From NCBI GenBank assembly GCA_035646535.1, contig DASRPD010000088.1, positions 1 through 18,692 of the forward strand: 18,692 nt of DNA, written 5' to 3'. The stretch's first letter is position 1, and every line of letters begins with the position of its first letter. The notes beneath the pieces are model-generated. The model saw nothing but the letters and a program-made list of their open reading frames with translations, ran no database searches and was not told the origin of the DNA. Source of the DNA: DASRPD01 sp035646535. Lineage in GTDB: Bacteria; Actinomycetota; Acidimicrobiia; IMCC26256; JANYLB01. This document shows, in pieces, positions 7,990-14,964 of this stretch. The position numbers and the translations under genes were made by a program.

Positions 7990-8382
7990 CTACGGAGGTG
8001 GCTGCGCTCCGGCGCTGGCTGACCCGCGCCCCGGATCCTCGCGGGCGCGACCGACCTCCTCGCGCAGCAACGCACATTCCTCGGCCAGGGCGCGCGTCCG
8101 GTCCTCCAGCCGCGAGAGCTCCCACGAGAAGTGCAAGGCCAGGATCAGCAAGAACGTGATGGCCATCAGCAAGAAGGTGAAGACCGGCGTCCTGATGCCG
8201 ACGAGGTCCGAGATCCCCTCGAGCAGCCTCGGAGCCGCCGCCACGATGGCCAATGCCGCCCCGAGCGAGATCCACAGCACCGAGTACTTGGCCCGGAGCC
8301 GATGCCGCCGTACGAGGCGCAGGATGAACACCAACGTCAACACCGCGAGGACGAAGATCGCGAGGTGGGCCCGCAGGCTCAT
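7990..8382 (-). CDS. DUF2304 small membrane protein
   Basis: This 130-residue protein has three predicted membrane helices (about residues 6-22, 34-52 and 66-86). A charged C-terminal helix of about 30 residues follows, likely cytoplasmic and coiled-coil-like, and then a Gly/Pro/Ala tail. The basic loop RLVRRHRLRAKYSVLWI after the first helix is typical of the DUF2304 family. Members are often found directly beside dolichyl-phosphate-mannose-synthase-like GT2 genes and are thought to be membrane partners, although their biochemical role is not settled. Here it directly follows such a GT2: the GT2 stop and this ATG share one base (TGATG). A strong AGGAGG (complement of 8390-8395) sits 7 bases before the ATG, inside the last codons of the GT2. 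It is the last gene of the minus-strand unit. Confidence 0.85.
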   Translation of the reverse strand: MSLRAHLAIFVLAVLTLVFILRLVRRHRLRAKYSVLWISLGAALAIVAAAPRLLEGISDLVGIRTPVFTFLLMAITFLLILALHFSWELSRLEDRTRALAEECALLREEVGRAREDPGRGSASAGAQPPP

Positions 8383-9179
8383 CAGCTTGCCTCCTCGATG
8401 GTCGAGTCATCAGACGCGCGAGCACGCTCGGACGGATCGGGCGTGACACGGTCTGCGCGGCTCGCGGGCCGGGTGTAGGACGTCAGGAGGAAGACCAGCA
8501 GCCGTGCGTAGTAGTAGATGAGCCGCCAACTCCGCGTCGACGGCGCGCCCCCCGTCCGACCGTGCATGTCCGCCGCCACCTCTCGAACATCGAACCCGGC
8601 GTTGTTGGCGAGCACGAGCGCCTCGACCGAGTCCATGTACTCGACCGGATAGCTGCGCGCGAAGTACACCAGCATTGGGCGCGAAAACGCCCGGAATCCG
8701 GAGCTGGTATCGGTGAATCGGCGACCGACCAGCGTGCGAACAACCCGCTCGAGGCCCCGCATGGCCAGCCGGCGGGTACGGCTCACGGCATAGGTCGGCG
8801 CGCCACCCTCCACGAAACGGCTGCCGATGACCAGGTCGGCGCCACTGGCCAGCGGGGCCGTGATCGCCGCGATCGCGTCGGGATCGTGCTGACCGTCCGC
8901 GTCGAACTGTACGGCCGAGGCGTAGTCGTGCTCGACGGCGTACCGAAAGCCCGTCCGGAGCGCGCCGCCGATCCCGAGGTTGAACGGCAACTCGACCACG
9001 GCGACACCCGCGGCGCGAGCGATCCGCGCGGTGTCGTCCGACGAGCCGTCGGAGACGACGAGCACATCGAGATCCGGTCGCTGCCGGCCCAGCCCTTCGA
9101 GCACCGGCGGGATCGAATCGGCCTCGTTGTAAGCCGGGATGACGACCAAGGTGCGGTCACCCACGTCGTTGTCACTCAT
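8382..9179 (-). CDS. DPM1/DPG-synthase-like GT2 glycosyltransferase
   Basis: This 265-residue GT-A fold enzyme resembles dolichyl-phosphate mannose or polyprenyl-phosphate sugar synthases, which move a sugar from a nucleotide donor to polyprenyl phosphate on the cytoplasmic face. It has LVVIPAYNEADSI (11-23), VVSDGSSDDT (41-50), LGIGGALRTGFRYA and the metal/nucleotide-binding QFDADGQHDP (91-100). TDTSSGFRAFSRP and a C-terminal aromatic helix YYYARLLVFLLTSY suggest membrane association without full TM domains. ATG 9179 is used because it directly precedes the conserved start of the domain. The frame is open much further upstream, but that part is arginine-rich shadow coding over the neighbouring gene; an in-frame GTG four codons earlier is possible. 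It is paired with DUF2304 and likely supplies donor for the GT-C transferases (inference). Confidence 0.87.
   Translation of the reverse strand: MSDNDVGDRTLVVIPAYNEADSIPPVLEGLGRQRPDLDVLVVSDGSSDDTARIARAAGVAVVELPFNLGIGGALRTGFRYAVEHDYASAVQFDADGQHDPDAIAAITAPLASGADLVIGSRFVEGGAPTYAVSRTRRLAMRGLERVVRTLVGRRFTDTSSGFRAFSRPMLVYFARSYPVEYMDSVEALVLANNAGFDVREVAADMHGRTGGAPSTRSWRLIYYYARLLVFLLTSYTRPASRADRVTPDPSERARASDDSTIEEAS
8390..8395 (-). promoter_or_regulatory. Strong Shine-Dalgarno for DUF2304 gene
   Basis: AGGAGG on the minus strand lies 7 bases before the ATG at 8382, inside the 3' end of the GT2 gene. It shows that internal genes of this unit use a normal ribosome binding site, while unit-leading genes appear leaderless. 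Confidence 0.8.
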
Positions 9180-9241
9180 GCCATCGCCCACCTCGGCGCC
9201 CGCGGGTGCCTGCACTCGAGGATCCCGGCGACCGGCTTCGC

Positions 9242-10720
9242 TCAACGCTCCGCGGCGGGCGCGAGGACGTAGACGAGCTGATAGCCGAACAACGTGGGCC
9301 AAGTTCCGACCGCGACGCTCTCCACGGCCTCGACCGTGCGGCGCAGGCCCGACGCCGGCGCCGGCGCGGCCACGCCACGCTTGCTGACCTCGAACGGCAC
9401 CCCCACGGCATCGCGGTGACGGATCTCGAACCCGCCGGCGCGGACGAGCCGCTCGAAGCTCTGACGGGTGAAGAACCGGAGATGCCCCGAGTCGAGGATG
9501 CCGCGGCGGTCGTAGTCGAATCGGCCGGCGGCGACCCGGACACGTGGGTACCAATGACCCATGTTGGGAACGCTGGTGACAACCTTCCCGGTCGGAGTCA
9601 GTCGAGATCGGATGTCGGCGAGGAGGAGGTCCGGACGCCGCACGTGCTCGAGCACGTCGGCGGCCAGCACCACGTCGTAGTCGCCCCCCACCTCGGGCGG
9701 TACGCCGAACTCGAGATCGAACTCGACGAAGCGGTCGAGCCGGTCGCCGACACCCTCGAGCTTGTGCAGGTCGACGCCGGTGACCTCGTGGCCCGCCAGG
9801 CGGAGCCGCTCCCCCATCGAGCCGTCGTCACACCCGAGGTCGAGGATGCGCGACGGCGGCAGCCGAGTGAGGATCTCGAGCAGCCGCCCGTGCGACGTCG
9901 CCGCGCTGTCCTTCATCTCGTAGTGCTCGGTGGCGAAGGCGGTCTCGCCGGTTCCCAGTCCCATCTTGTGCGCGCGATACCGCAATGCCGCGTGGGTGAC
10001 GTCCGCGGCGTACTTCAAGCCGTTGACGTGGCAGATCTCTCCGCCGTAGTAGGTGGGGATCGGAATCTCGACGATCCGCTTCCCTGCCTCGTGGAGCTGG
10101 AGGATGATCTGGGTGTCGAAGTCGAAACCGTCGGACGTGATCTCCAGCGGTAGCTCTCGGAGCGCCTCGACGCTGTACGCGCGGTAACCACTGTGCCACT
10201 CGCTGAGATCCATCCCTGCCGCCGCGTTCTCGATCCCGGTCAGGATCTTGTTGCCGACGTACTTGTACATCGGCATCCCGCCCCGACGCGCGGCGCCCGC
10301 CTCCATCATGCGTGAGCCGAAGACCGCGTCGGCCTCGTCACGCTCCAGGGGCGCGACCATCTCCGGGAGGAGCTCGGGCGCGTACTGACCGTCGCCGTGG
10401 AGCAGCACGACGATGTCGAGTCCGTGTTCCATCGCCCAGGCGTAGCTGGCCTTCTGGTTCCCGCCGTAGCCCAGGTTCCGTGGATGACGGATCACCTCGA
10501 GCGGAAGCTCGGGTGTCGTCTGCTGGTAGCCGAGCCCCACGAGGTAGGTGGCGTCCTGGCTGTAGTCGTCGTGGACCAGGACGCGGTCGATCCGGTCGAC
10601 GAAGTCTCGAGGAATCCGATCCAACACCGCCGCAAGCGTCGAGGCTGCGTTATAGGCCACGACGAGGACGCCGATCCGCTTCACGCCATTACCCTCGCGG
10701 GTCCTTCCGCCGCTGCTCAC
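9242..10720 (-). CDS. Fused GT2 glycosyltransferase and SAM methyltransferase
   Basis: The 492-residue protein has two domains. The N-terminal GT2 domain (about 14-250) has GVLVVAYNAASTL, RVLVHDDYSQD, NLGYGGNQKASY, LLHGDGQY (Asp110 in the donor/metal region) and SEWHSGYRAYS. A linker near 255-285 leads to a C-terminal class I methyltransferase domain (about 286-440) with motif I RILDLGCDDGSMGERL (291-306), TGVDLHKLEG and DVVLAADVLEHV (349-360). Fused proteins of this layout are common in actinobacterial glycan loci. The fusion suggests that glycosyl transfer and methylation act on the same intermediate. The GTG at 10720 lies 9 bases after a TAGGCT box overlapping the upstream stop; GTG at residue 13 (VKRIGVLV) is an alternative start. 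It lies between transferase B and the DPM1-like GT2 in the minus-strand unit. Confidence 0.87.
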   Translation of the reverse strand: MSSGGRTREGNGVKRIGVLVVAYNAASTLAAVLDRIPRDFVDRIDRVLVHDDYSQDATYLVGLGYQQTTPELPLEVIRHPRNLGYGGNQKASYAWAMEHGLDIVVLLHGDGQYAPELLPEMVAPLERDEADAVFGSRMMEAGAARRGGMPMYKYVGNKILTGIENAAAGMDLSEWHSGYRAYSVEALRELPLEITSDGFDFDTQIILQLHEAGKRIVEIPIPTYYGGEICHVNGLKYAADVTHAALRYRAHKMGLGTGETAFATEHYEMKDSAATSHGRLLEILTRLPPSRILDLGCDDGSMGERLRLAGHEVTGVDLHKLEGVGDRLDRFVEFDLEFGVPPEVGGDYDVVLAADVLEHVRRPDLLLADIRSRLTPTGKVVTSVPNMGHWYPRVRVAAGRFDYDRRGILDSGHLRFFTRQSFERLVRAGGFEIRHRDAVGVPFEVSKRGVAAPAPASGLRRTVEAVESVAVGTWPTLFGYQLVYVLAPAAER

Positions 10721-10729
10721 AAGGTGACC

Positions 10730-10735
10730 AGCCTA
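10730..10735 (-). promoter_or_regulatory. -10 box overlapping upstream stop codon
   Basis: Minus-strand TAGGCT lies 9 bases before the GTG at 10720. Its first three bases are the TAG stop codon (complement of 10733-10735) of transferase B. It could act as an internal, leaderless-type promoter giving the last three genes of the unit independent expression. Confidence 0.45.
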
Positions 10736-12094
10736 GGCAGCCGGCTCGGGCTGGTCGAACGCCGGGTTCCGGTCTGGCTCAGCCTTCCCGGCCTCGCCGG
10801 TCGGCCCGCGGCGCCTCCCCCGGGCGAACCCGACCACCGCCACCGCAGCCAGCACGACGATGCCGGGCTCGGCGGGCGCCCGGAATCTCGCCTGGCCGTA
10901 GCTCAACGCCGCGACGCCAGTCACGATCGCCATCGGCGCCAGCAACGGCCAGAGCCGGCCCCACGACCGCCGCAACATGAACGCGCCGGCCGTCGCGAGC
11001 GCCATGAGTGGGTAGAAGGACCAGAGACCGAGGCGCGACACCCAGCGCTCGCGCCCTTCGCCTTCGTTGTACCAAACCATGTCGGCAGGGCGATACACGT
11101 TCCAGAGTCGACCGACGCGGATCGCCACGACCGACGGCACGCGATCGAGGTGATCGCCGATGTAGTCGCTTGCCCGGCGCTTGTACTCGGTGCTCACCTC
11201 GGACCGATCGCCGGGCACGTCGGGAAGGCAGCTCAAGTGCCAGAGACCGGCGGCACGCCCGTGGTAGGCCGGGTCGCAGTTGGCCCCCAGCAGCGTCTGA
11301 CCATCGTTGGTCGACAGGAACGTCGGATCCTCGAAGCGGGTCAGGTTGAAGAGCGCCCAAGGACCGACGACGATTCCCGCGGCGACGACACCGATCGCCG
11401 CTCGGCGCCAGCGAACTGGCCACGACGCTCCCGTCCCGAGGAGCGCGGGCACGACGAGGAAGGGAACCAGCAGGATCATCTCGGCGCGCGCGAGGGCCGC
11501 GAGTCCGGCGGCGACGCCGAGGAGCACGGTCGTGCGAACCCTCGGCGCGCGGCGGTATCGGTAGACGAGGTACAGAGCCCAGACGACGGCGATGACGGTC
11601 AGGCTCTCGGCCATGACGAGGCCGTCATTGACCCAGAGGTTCGGGTACAGCGCCGCGATGCCCGCCGCGATGAGACCCGCTCGCTCACCTCGCACCTCCC
11701 GGCCGAGGAGCCCGATCATCACGACGCTCAACGAGCCGATGATCGCGAGTGTGAGGCGATGCGCGGGCGCGTGCACGTCTCCCCGACGAGTGTCCACGTC
11801 GACCCACGGGAGTCGGTCCGTTACCCACGACACCGGCGCGAGCACGATCGCGGTGAGCGGCGGGTGCTCGGCCGACGGTCCCGTGCCGGTGCGGCGCACG
11901 TTCAGGTCGACATCGAAGGGCTCGACGAATCCGTGACCCTGCGCCAACCGATTGGCCTGGGCGTTGTAGTACACCTGATCGCCCTTGAGCGGCGCGTCCC
12001 ACGCGACGGCGACGACGTATCCCACTCGCAGGGTCAGCCCCACGAGGGTTATCGCGGCAAGGACCCAGGCGAACCGACTCCAGGCGAGCCTCAC
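10733..12094 (-). CDS. GT39/PMT_2-like membrane glycosyltransferase (paralogue B)
   Basis: This 453-residue multi-pass GT-C enzyme has its first helix right at the N-terminus (about 8-31). The first outer loop has LKGDQVYY (Asp39), then SAEHPPLTA (Glu76, His77), keeping both acidic positions expected of ArnT/PMT-like enzymes. Other shared segments are ERAGLIAAGIAALYPNLWVNDG (Asp157, Glu163), VVGPWALFNLTRFEDP, a predicted outer loop with Cys273 and Cys289, and AIRVGRLWNVYRP (324-336). The cytoplasmic tail is Arg/Gly/Pro-rich. It probably uses a polyprenyl-phosphate sugar donor; acceptor unknown. Its GTG start overlaps the stop of paralogue C by 4 bases (GTGA), implying coupled translation and a tandem duplication origin. 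Its TAG stop forms part of the next gene's -10 box. Confidence 0.87.
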   Translation of the reverse strand: MRLAWSRFAWVLAAITLVGLTLRVGYVVAVAWDAPLKGDQVYYNAQANRLAQGHGFVEPFDVDLNVRRTGTGPSAEHPPLTAIVLAPVSWVTDRLPWVDVDTRRGDVHAPAHRLTLAIIGSLSVVMIGLLGREVRGERAGLIAAGIAALYPNLWVNDGLVMAESLTVIAVVWALYLVYRYRRAPRVRTTVLLGVAAGLAALARAEMILLVPFLVVPALLGTGASWPVRWRRAAIGVVAAGIVVGPWALFNLTRFEDPTFLSTNDGQTLLGANCDPAYHGRAAGLWHLSCLPDVPGDRSEVSTEYKRRASDYIGDHLDRVPSVVAIRVGRLWNVYRPADMVWYNEGEGRERWVSRLGLWSFYPLMALATAGAFMLRRSWGRLWPLLAPMAIVTGVAALSYGQARFRAPAEPGIVVLAAVAVVGFARGRRRGPTGEAGKAEPDRNPAFDQPEPAA

Positions 12095-13452
12095 GGTGCC
12101 GCGAGAGGGGTGCCGGCCGCGACCGGATCGGTCGGGACCTCGTCATCACCGTCGCGACGCGCCGACCCATCCCCGGGCCGCGCGCGGAGGCGGCGCACCC
12201 CGGCCTCGAGGGCCACCGCGGCGAGCAACACCACCGCGGGCTCGGCCGGGGCGCGATAGCGAAGCTGAGCGAAGGTCACAGCTACCGAGACCAACACGAT
12301 CGCCGGGAACCCGACGAGCGGCAACAGGGGAACTCGACGGCGTCGAAGGATCACCGCCCCGATCACCGCGAGTGGGGCCAGGAGATACCACGTGACCTGT
12401 GTGCTGCGAGCGACGATCGGGTTCCGCTTCATGACGTACTCGTCGAAGTTCAGGTCGGTCGACGGACGGAAGACACCGAGGATGCGCCCGACACGCGCTG
12501 CGACCACGAGCGGCACGCGCGAGCGGTGGGCCCGGATGTAGGTCACTGTCTCGTCCTGGATGGCCTGGGCGCCTTCGGACGGGTCCATGCCGGGTTCGAC
12601 GACCTGCTCGTACACGTCGTAGCCGCATTGATAGTTCTTGTAGCCGATGTTCGGGCCGTAGTACGTGTCGTCGCAGTTGGCGGCCGACAGCGTCGCCCCG
12701 AAGTTGACCGACAGGTACACGGGCTCCTCGAACCGGCTGAGGTTGAAAGCCACCCACGGGGTGATCACGAGAAGGGCCACGACGCCTCCGCCGGCGAGGG
12801 CAGTGATGCGCTCCCGCCACGGAACCGATCGAGCGAACACGACCACCGGCACGAACACGAGGCCGACCGACAACAGCAGCTCGGGGCGCGCCAACGCCGA
12901 CAGCCCACAAACGGCGCCGAGCCCCAGCGCTCGGGCCAGGTTGGGCCGGTCGACGAACCGGTACGCCGCCAAGATGACGAGCGCGACCGTGAACATCGCC
13001 ATCGTCTCGGACAACAGCTCACCGTCATGGACCCAGATGTTCGGGTACACCGCCGCGAGGCCGGCGGCGAGGAGCCCGCACCAATCACCCGCGATCCGTC
13101 GTCCCGCGAGCCCGATGAGCACGATCGTGCCTGTTCCCAGCACGGACGACCAGAGCATCTGGGCCGTCTGGGAGAACTCGTGGCCGCCGGTCAGGAAGGC
13201 TGGAATCGCCAGCCAGACGATGTAGAGCGGTGGGTGCTCCGCCGCGGGGATCGGATTGTCGGTGAAGGCCGTCAGCGGCTGCGAGAACGCGTCTCCCCGG
13301 GCCAGCGCGGTTGCGGCCTTGCTGTAGAAGAGCGCGTCGCCGAAGAAGTCGGTGTGCTGATCACGCAGGACCAAGACGTACACGACCCGAAGAACGAGCG
13401 CACCGAGCGAGATCACCGCGAGGGCGAGCGCGAAGCCTCTCCGCGATGACAT
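12091..13452 (-). CDS. GT39/PMT_2-like membrane glycosyltransferase (paralogue C)
   Basis: This GT-C protein also has 453 residues and is closely similar in layout to paralogue B. The first helix is at about 7-29; FFGDALFY (Asp39) and PAAEHPPLYI (Glu72, His73) supply the putative catalytic acids. YPNIWVHDGELLSET (Asp143, Glu149), TPWVAFNLSRFEEP and a loop with Cys260 and Cys276 follow, then AARVGRILGVFRP (318-330) and a charged cytoplasmic tail. It leads the five-gene minus-strand unit. The ATG is supported by a TAGCGT box 6 bases upstream and the absence of a Shine-Dalgarno sequence. It ends overlapping paralogue B by 4 bases. The 99-base gap to paralogue D on the other strand holds both promoters. 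Confidence 0.87.
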   Translation of the reverse strand: MSSRRGFALALAVISLGALVLRVVYVLVLRDQHTDFFGDALFYSKAATALARGDAFSQPLTAFTDNPIPAAEHPPLYIVWLAIPAFLTGGHEFSQTAQMLWSSVLGTGTIVLIGLAGRRIAGDWCGLLAAGLAAVYPNIWVHDGELLSETMAMFTVALVILAAYRFVDRPNLARALGLGAVCGLSALARPELLLSVGLVFVPVVVFARSVPWRERITALAGGGVVALLVITPWVAFNLSRFEEPVYLSVNFGATLSAANCDDTYYGPNIGYKNYQCGYDVYEQVVEPGMDPSEGAQAIQDETVTYIRAHRSRVPLVVAARVGRILGVFRPSTDLNFDEYVMKRNPIVARSTQVTWYLLAPLAVIGAVILRRRRVPLLPLVGFPAIVLVSVAVTFAQLRYRAPAEPAVVLLAAVALEAGVRRLRARPGDGSARRDGDDEVPTDPVAAGTPLAAP

Positions 13453-13458
13453 CCGAGC

Positions 13459-13464
13459 ACGCTA
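13459..13464 (-). promoter_or_regulatory. Leaderless-type -10 box for the five-gene minus unit
   Basis: Minus-strand TAGCGT lies 6 bases before the ATG at 13452. It fits TANNNT, no Shine-Dalgarno is visible, and no convincing -35 element is seen. It would drive paralogues C and B, the GT2-methyltransferase fusion, the GT2 and DUF2304. Confidence 0.55.
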
Positions 13465-13533
13465 GCAAGCGGCTCCATCAGCAGCCTCGCGACGCACGGG
13501 CTGGGCGGCCGAGGGCACGGGTAGGTGACCGGC

Positions 13534-13539
13534 TAGCCT
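13534..13539 (+). promoter_or_regulatory. -10 box for paralogue D
   Basis: TAGCCT lies 12 bases before the ATG at 13552. The spacing implies a leader of only a few bases. It is back to back with the minus-strand TAGCGT box about 70 bases away. Confidence 0.5.
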
Positions 13540-13551
13540 GTTTCCTCTCCG

Positions 13552-14964
13552 ATGAGCGTGCATCCCGTCGACGTCGACGCCGACACGACCGGCGCCCAAG
13601 ACTCGGCGGGCGCGACGAGCGACGGTGACGCGATGATCCGCTGGCGCCCACCTCGACTGACCCGAGACTTCACCGCGGGGCTCGCCGCGATCACCGGCTC
13701 GGCGTTGATCATTCGGTGGGCATTCACGTACTTCGGGCGACGAGGTCAGCCACTGGGCACGCTGACCGACAACCGGTGGTATTACGAGGCCGGACAGATG
13801 CTGGCGAGCGGAGTGGGTTTCGGCAACCCGCTGATTTGGTTCCAGGATCAGCGCTACGTCCCGACTGCCGGTCACCCGCCCGTCTACCCACTGTTTCTTG
13901 GCCTCACCGCCTTCCTCGGAGTCGACACGCCGGTAGGCGCGCGCCTCGCGACGTGTGTGCTCGGCGCGATCACCGTCGCGGTCATCGGACTGACGGCACG
14001 CGACCTGGCCGGCAACCGCGCGGGCCTCATCGCCGCCGGGCTCGCCGCGATCTACCCGAACCTGTGGATCAACGACAGCGCGCTGGTATCGGAGACGCCG
14101 TACGCGATGTTCATCGCGCTGTTCTTGTTCGCCGCATACCGCTGCTGGCGAGACCCGACGGTCGGGCGTGTCGCGCTCCTCAGCGTGTGGATCGCGCTCG
14201 CCACCCTCACACGCTCCGAAGCGCTCCTGCTGTATCCGCTGTGCGTACTTCCGATGATGCTCCGACTGCGCGGGTTCTCGTGGAGTCTCCGCTGGAAGCG
14301 CCTCGGCCTGGCCGCGCTCGTCGCGGCCGTGCTCATTGGACCGTGGGTCGCATACAACAACCAGCCCGGTCGGTTCGAGAACCGTGTGTTCATCGTCGGT
14401 GGATCGGGGATCGCGATGAGCTACGGGAACTGCGCCGCCGCCTACACCGGTACATATCTCGGTTACTGGGCTTGGGAGTGTGGCGTCGGCGAGGTCCAAG
14501 GGTCCGAAGACGAGACCGTGATCGACGCCGCCGCACGGGACCAGGCTACGCGCTACGTCCGCTCCCATCTCCGGCAACAACCGAAGGTCATCGCGGCACG
14601 AATTGGTCGCCTCTTCCACGTGTACCGACCTTCGCAGAGCATTGGGTTCGATCATCTCCTGGAGCGCCGTGGCCTCTGGCCGTCGCGTCTGGCGCTCGCG
14701 ATGTACTACCCCGTCACGCTGCTCGCGATCATCGGTGGGGTGCTGGTCTGGCGCCGCAAGCAGCTCATACTCCCCTACCTCGCGGTGACAGCGGTCGTTG
14801 CCGTGTCGGCCGCGCTCACGTTCGGCATTACGCGTTATCGGATCGCGTTCGACGTCGCCGCGGTAGTGCTGGCAGGCGTCGCGCTCGACACGGCGATCGG
14901 TTGGATCAGCCGTCGAGCAAGTCCGGAGACGGCGAGCTCAGACGCGGTGGGTGCGGCGTCGTGA
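13552..14964 (+). CDS. GT39/PMT_2-like membrane glycosyltransferase (paralogue D)
   Basis: The fourth GT-C paralogue has 470 residues, with a hydrophilic N-terminal stretch of about 40 residues as in paralogue A. The first outer loop reads LTDNRWYY where the others have GD followed by two aromatic positions, so Asn74 takes the aligned Asp position and Asp73 is shifted by one. The second motif is TAGHPPVY, with Gly for Glu. Shared segments remain: NRAGLIAAGLAAIYPNLWIN, SET (Glu181), IGPWVAYN, RFE, a loop with Cys294 and Cys310, and AARIGRLFHVYRP (348-360). Activity may therefore differ or be reduced. It is a single-gene unit and its last 27 bases overlap the end of the convergent acyltransferase gene. 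Confidence 0.85.
   Translation: MSVHPVDVDADTTGAQDSAGATSDGDAMIRWRPPRLTRDFTAGLAAITGSALIIRWAFTYFGRRGQPLGTLTDNRWYYEAGQMLASGVGFGNPLIWFQDQRYVPTAGHPPVYPLFLGLTAFLGVDTPVGARLATCVLGAITVAVIGLTARDLAGNRAGLIAAGLAAIYPNLWINDSALVSETPYAMFIALFLFAAYRCWRDPTVGRVALLSVWIALATLTRSEALLLYPLCVLPMMLRLRGFSWSLRWKRLGLAALVAAVLIGPWVAYNNQPGRFENRVFIVGGSGIAMSYGNCAAAYTGTYLGYWAWECGVGEVQGSEDETVIDAAARDQATRYVRSHLRQQPKVIAARIGRLFHVYRPSQSIGFDHLLERRGLWPSRLALAMYYPVTLLAIIGGVLVWRRKQLILPYLAVTAVVAVSAALTFGITRYRIAFDVAAVVLAGVALDTAIGWISRRASPETASSDAVGAAS

Noticed and set aside
9180..9554. N-terminal extension of the GT2 frame by 125 codons
   Set aside because: The added sequence is arginine-rich, mostly overlaps the fused GT2-methyltransferase gene and lies before the natural start of the GT2 domain.
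10397..12259. 620-codon open frame on the plus strand opposite paralogue B and the GT2-methyltransferase fusion
   Set aside because: The translation is rich in Arg, His, Gly and Asp with no domain motif, and it is fully antisense to two well-supported genes; long antisense frames are expected in GC-rich DNA.
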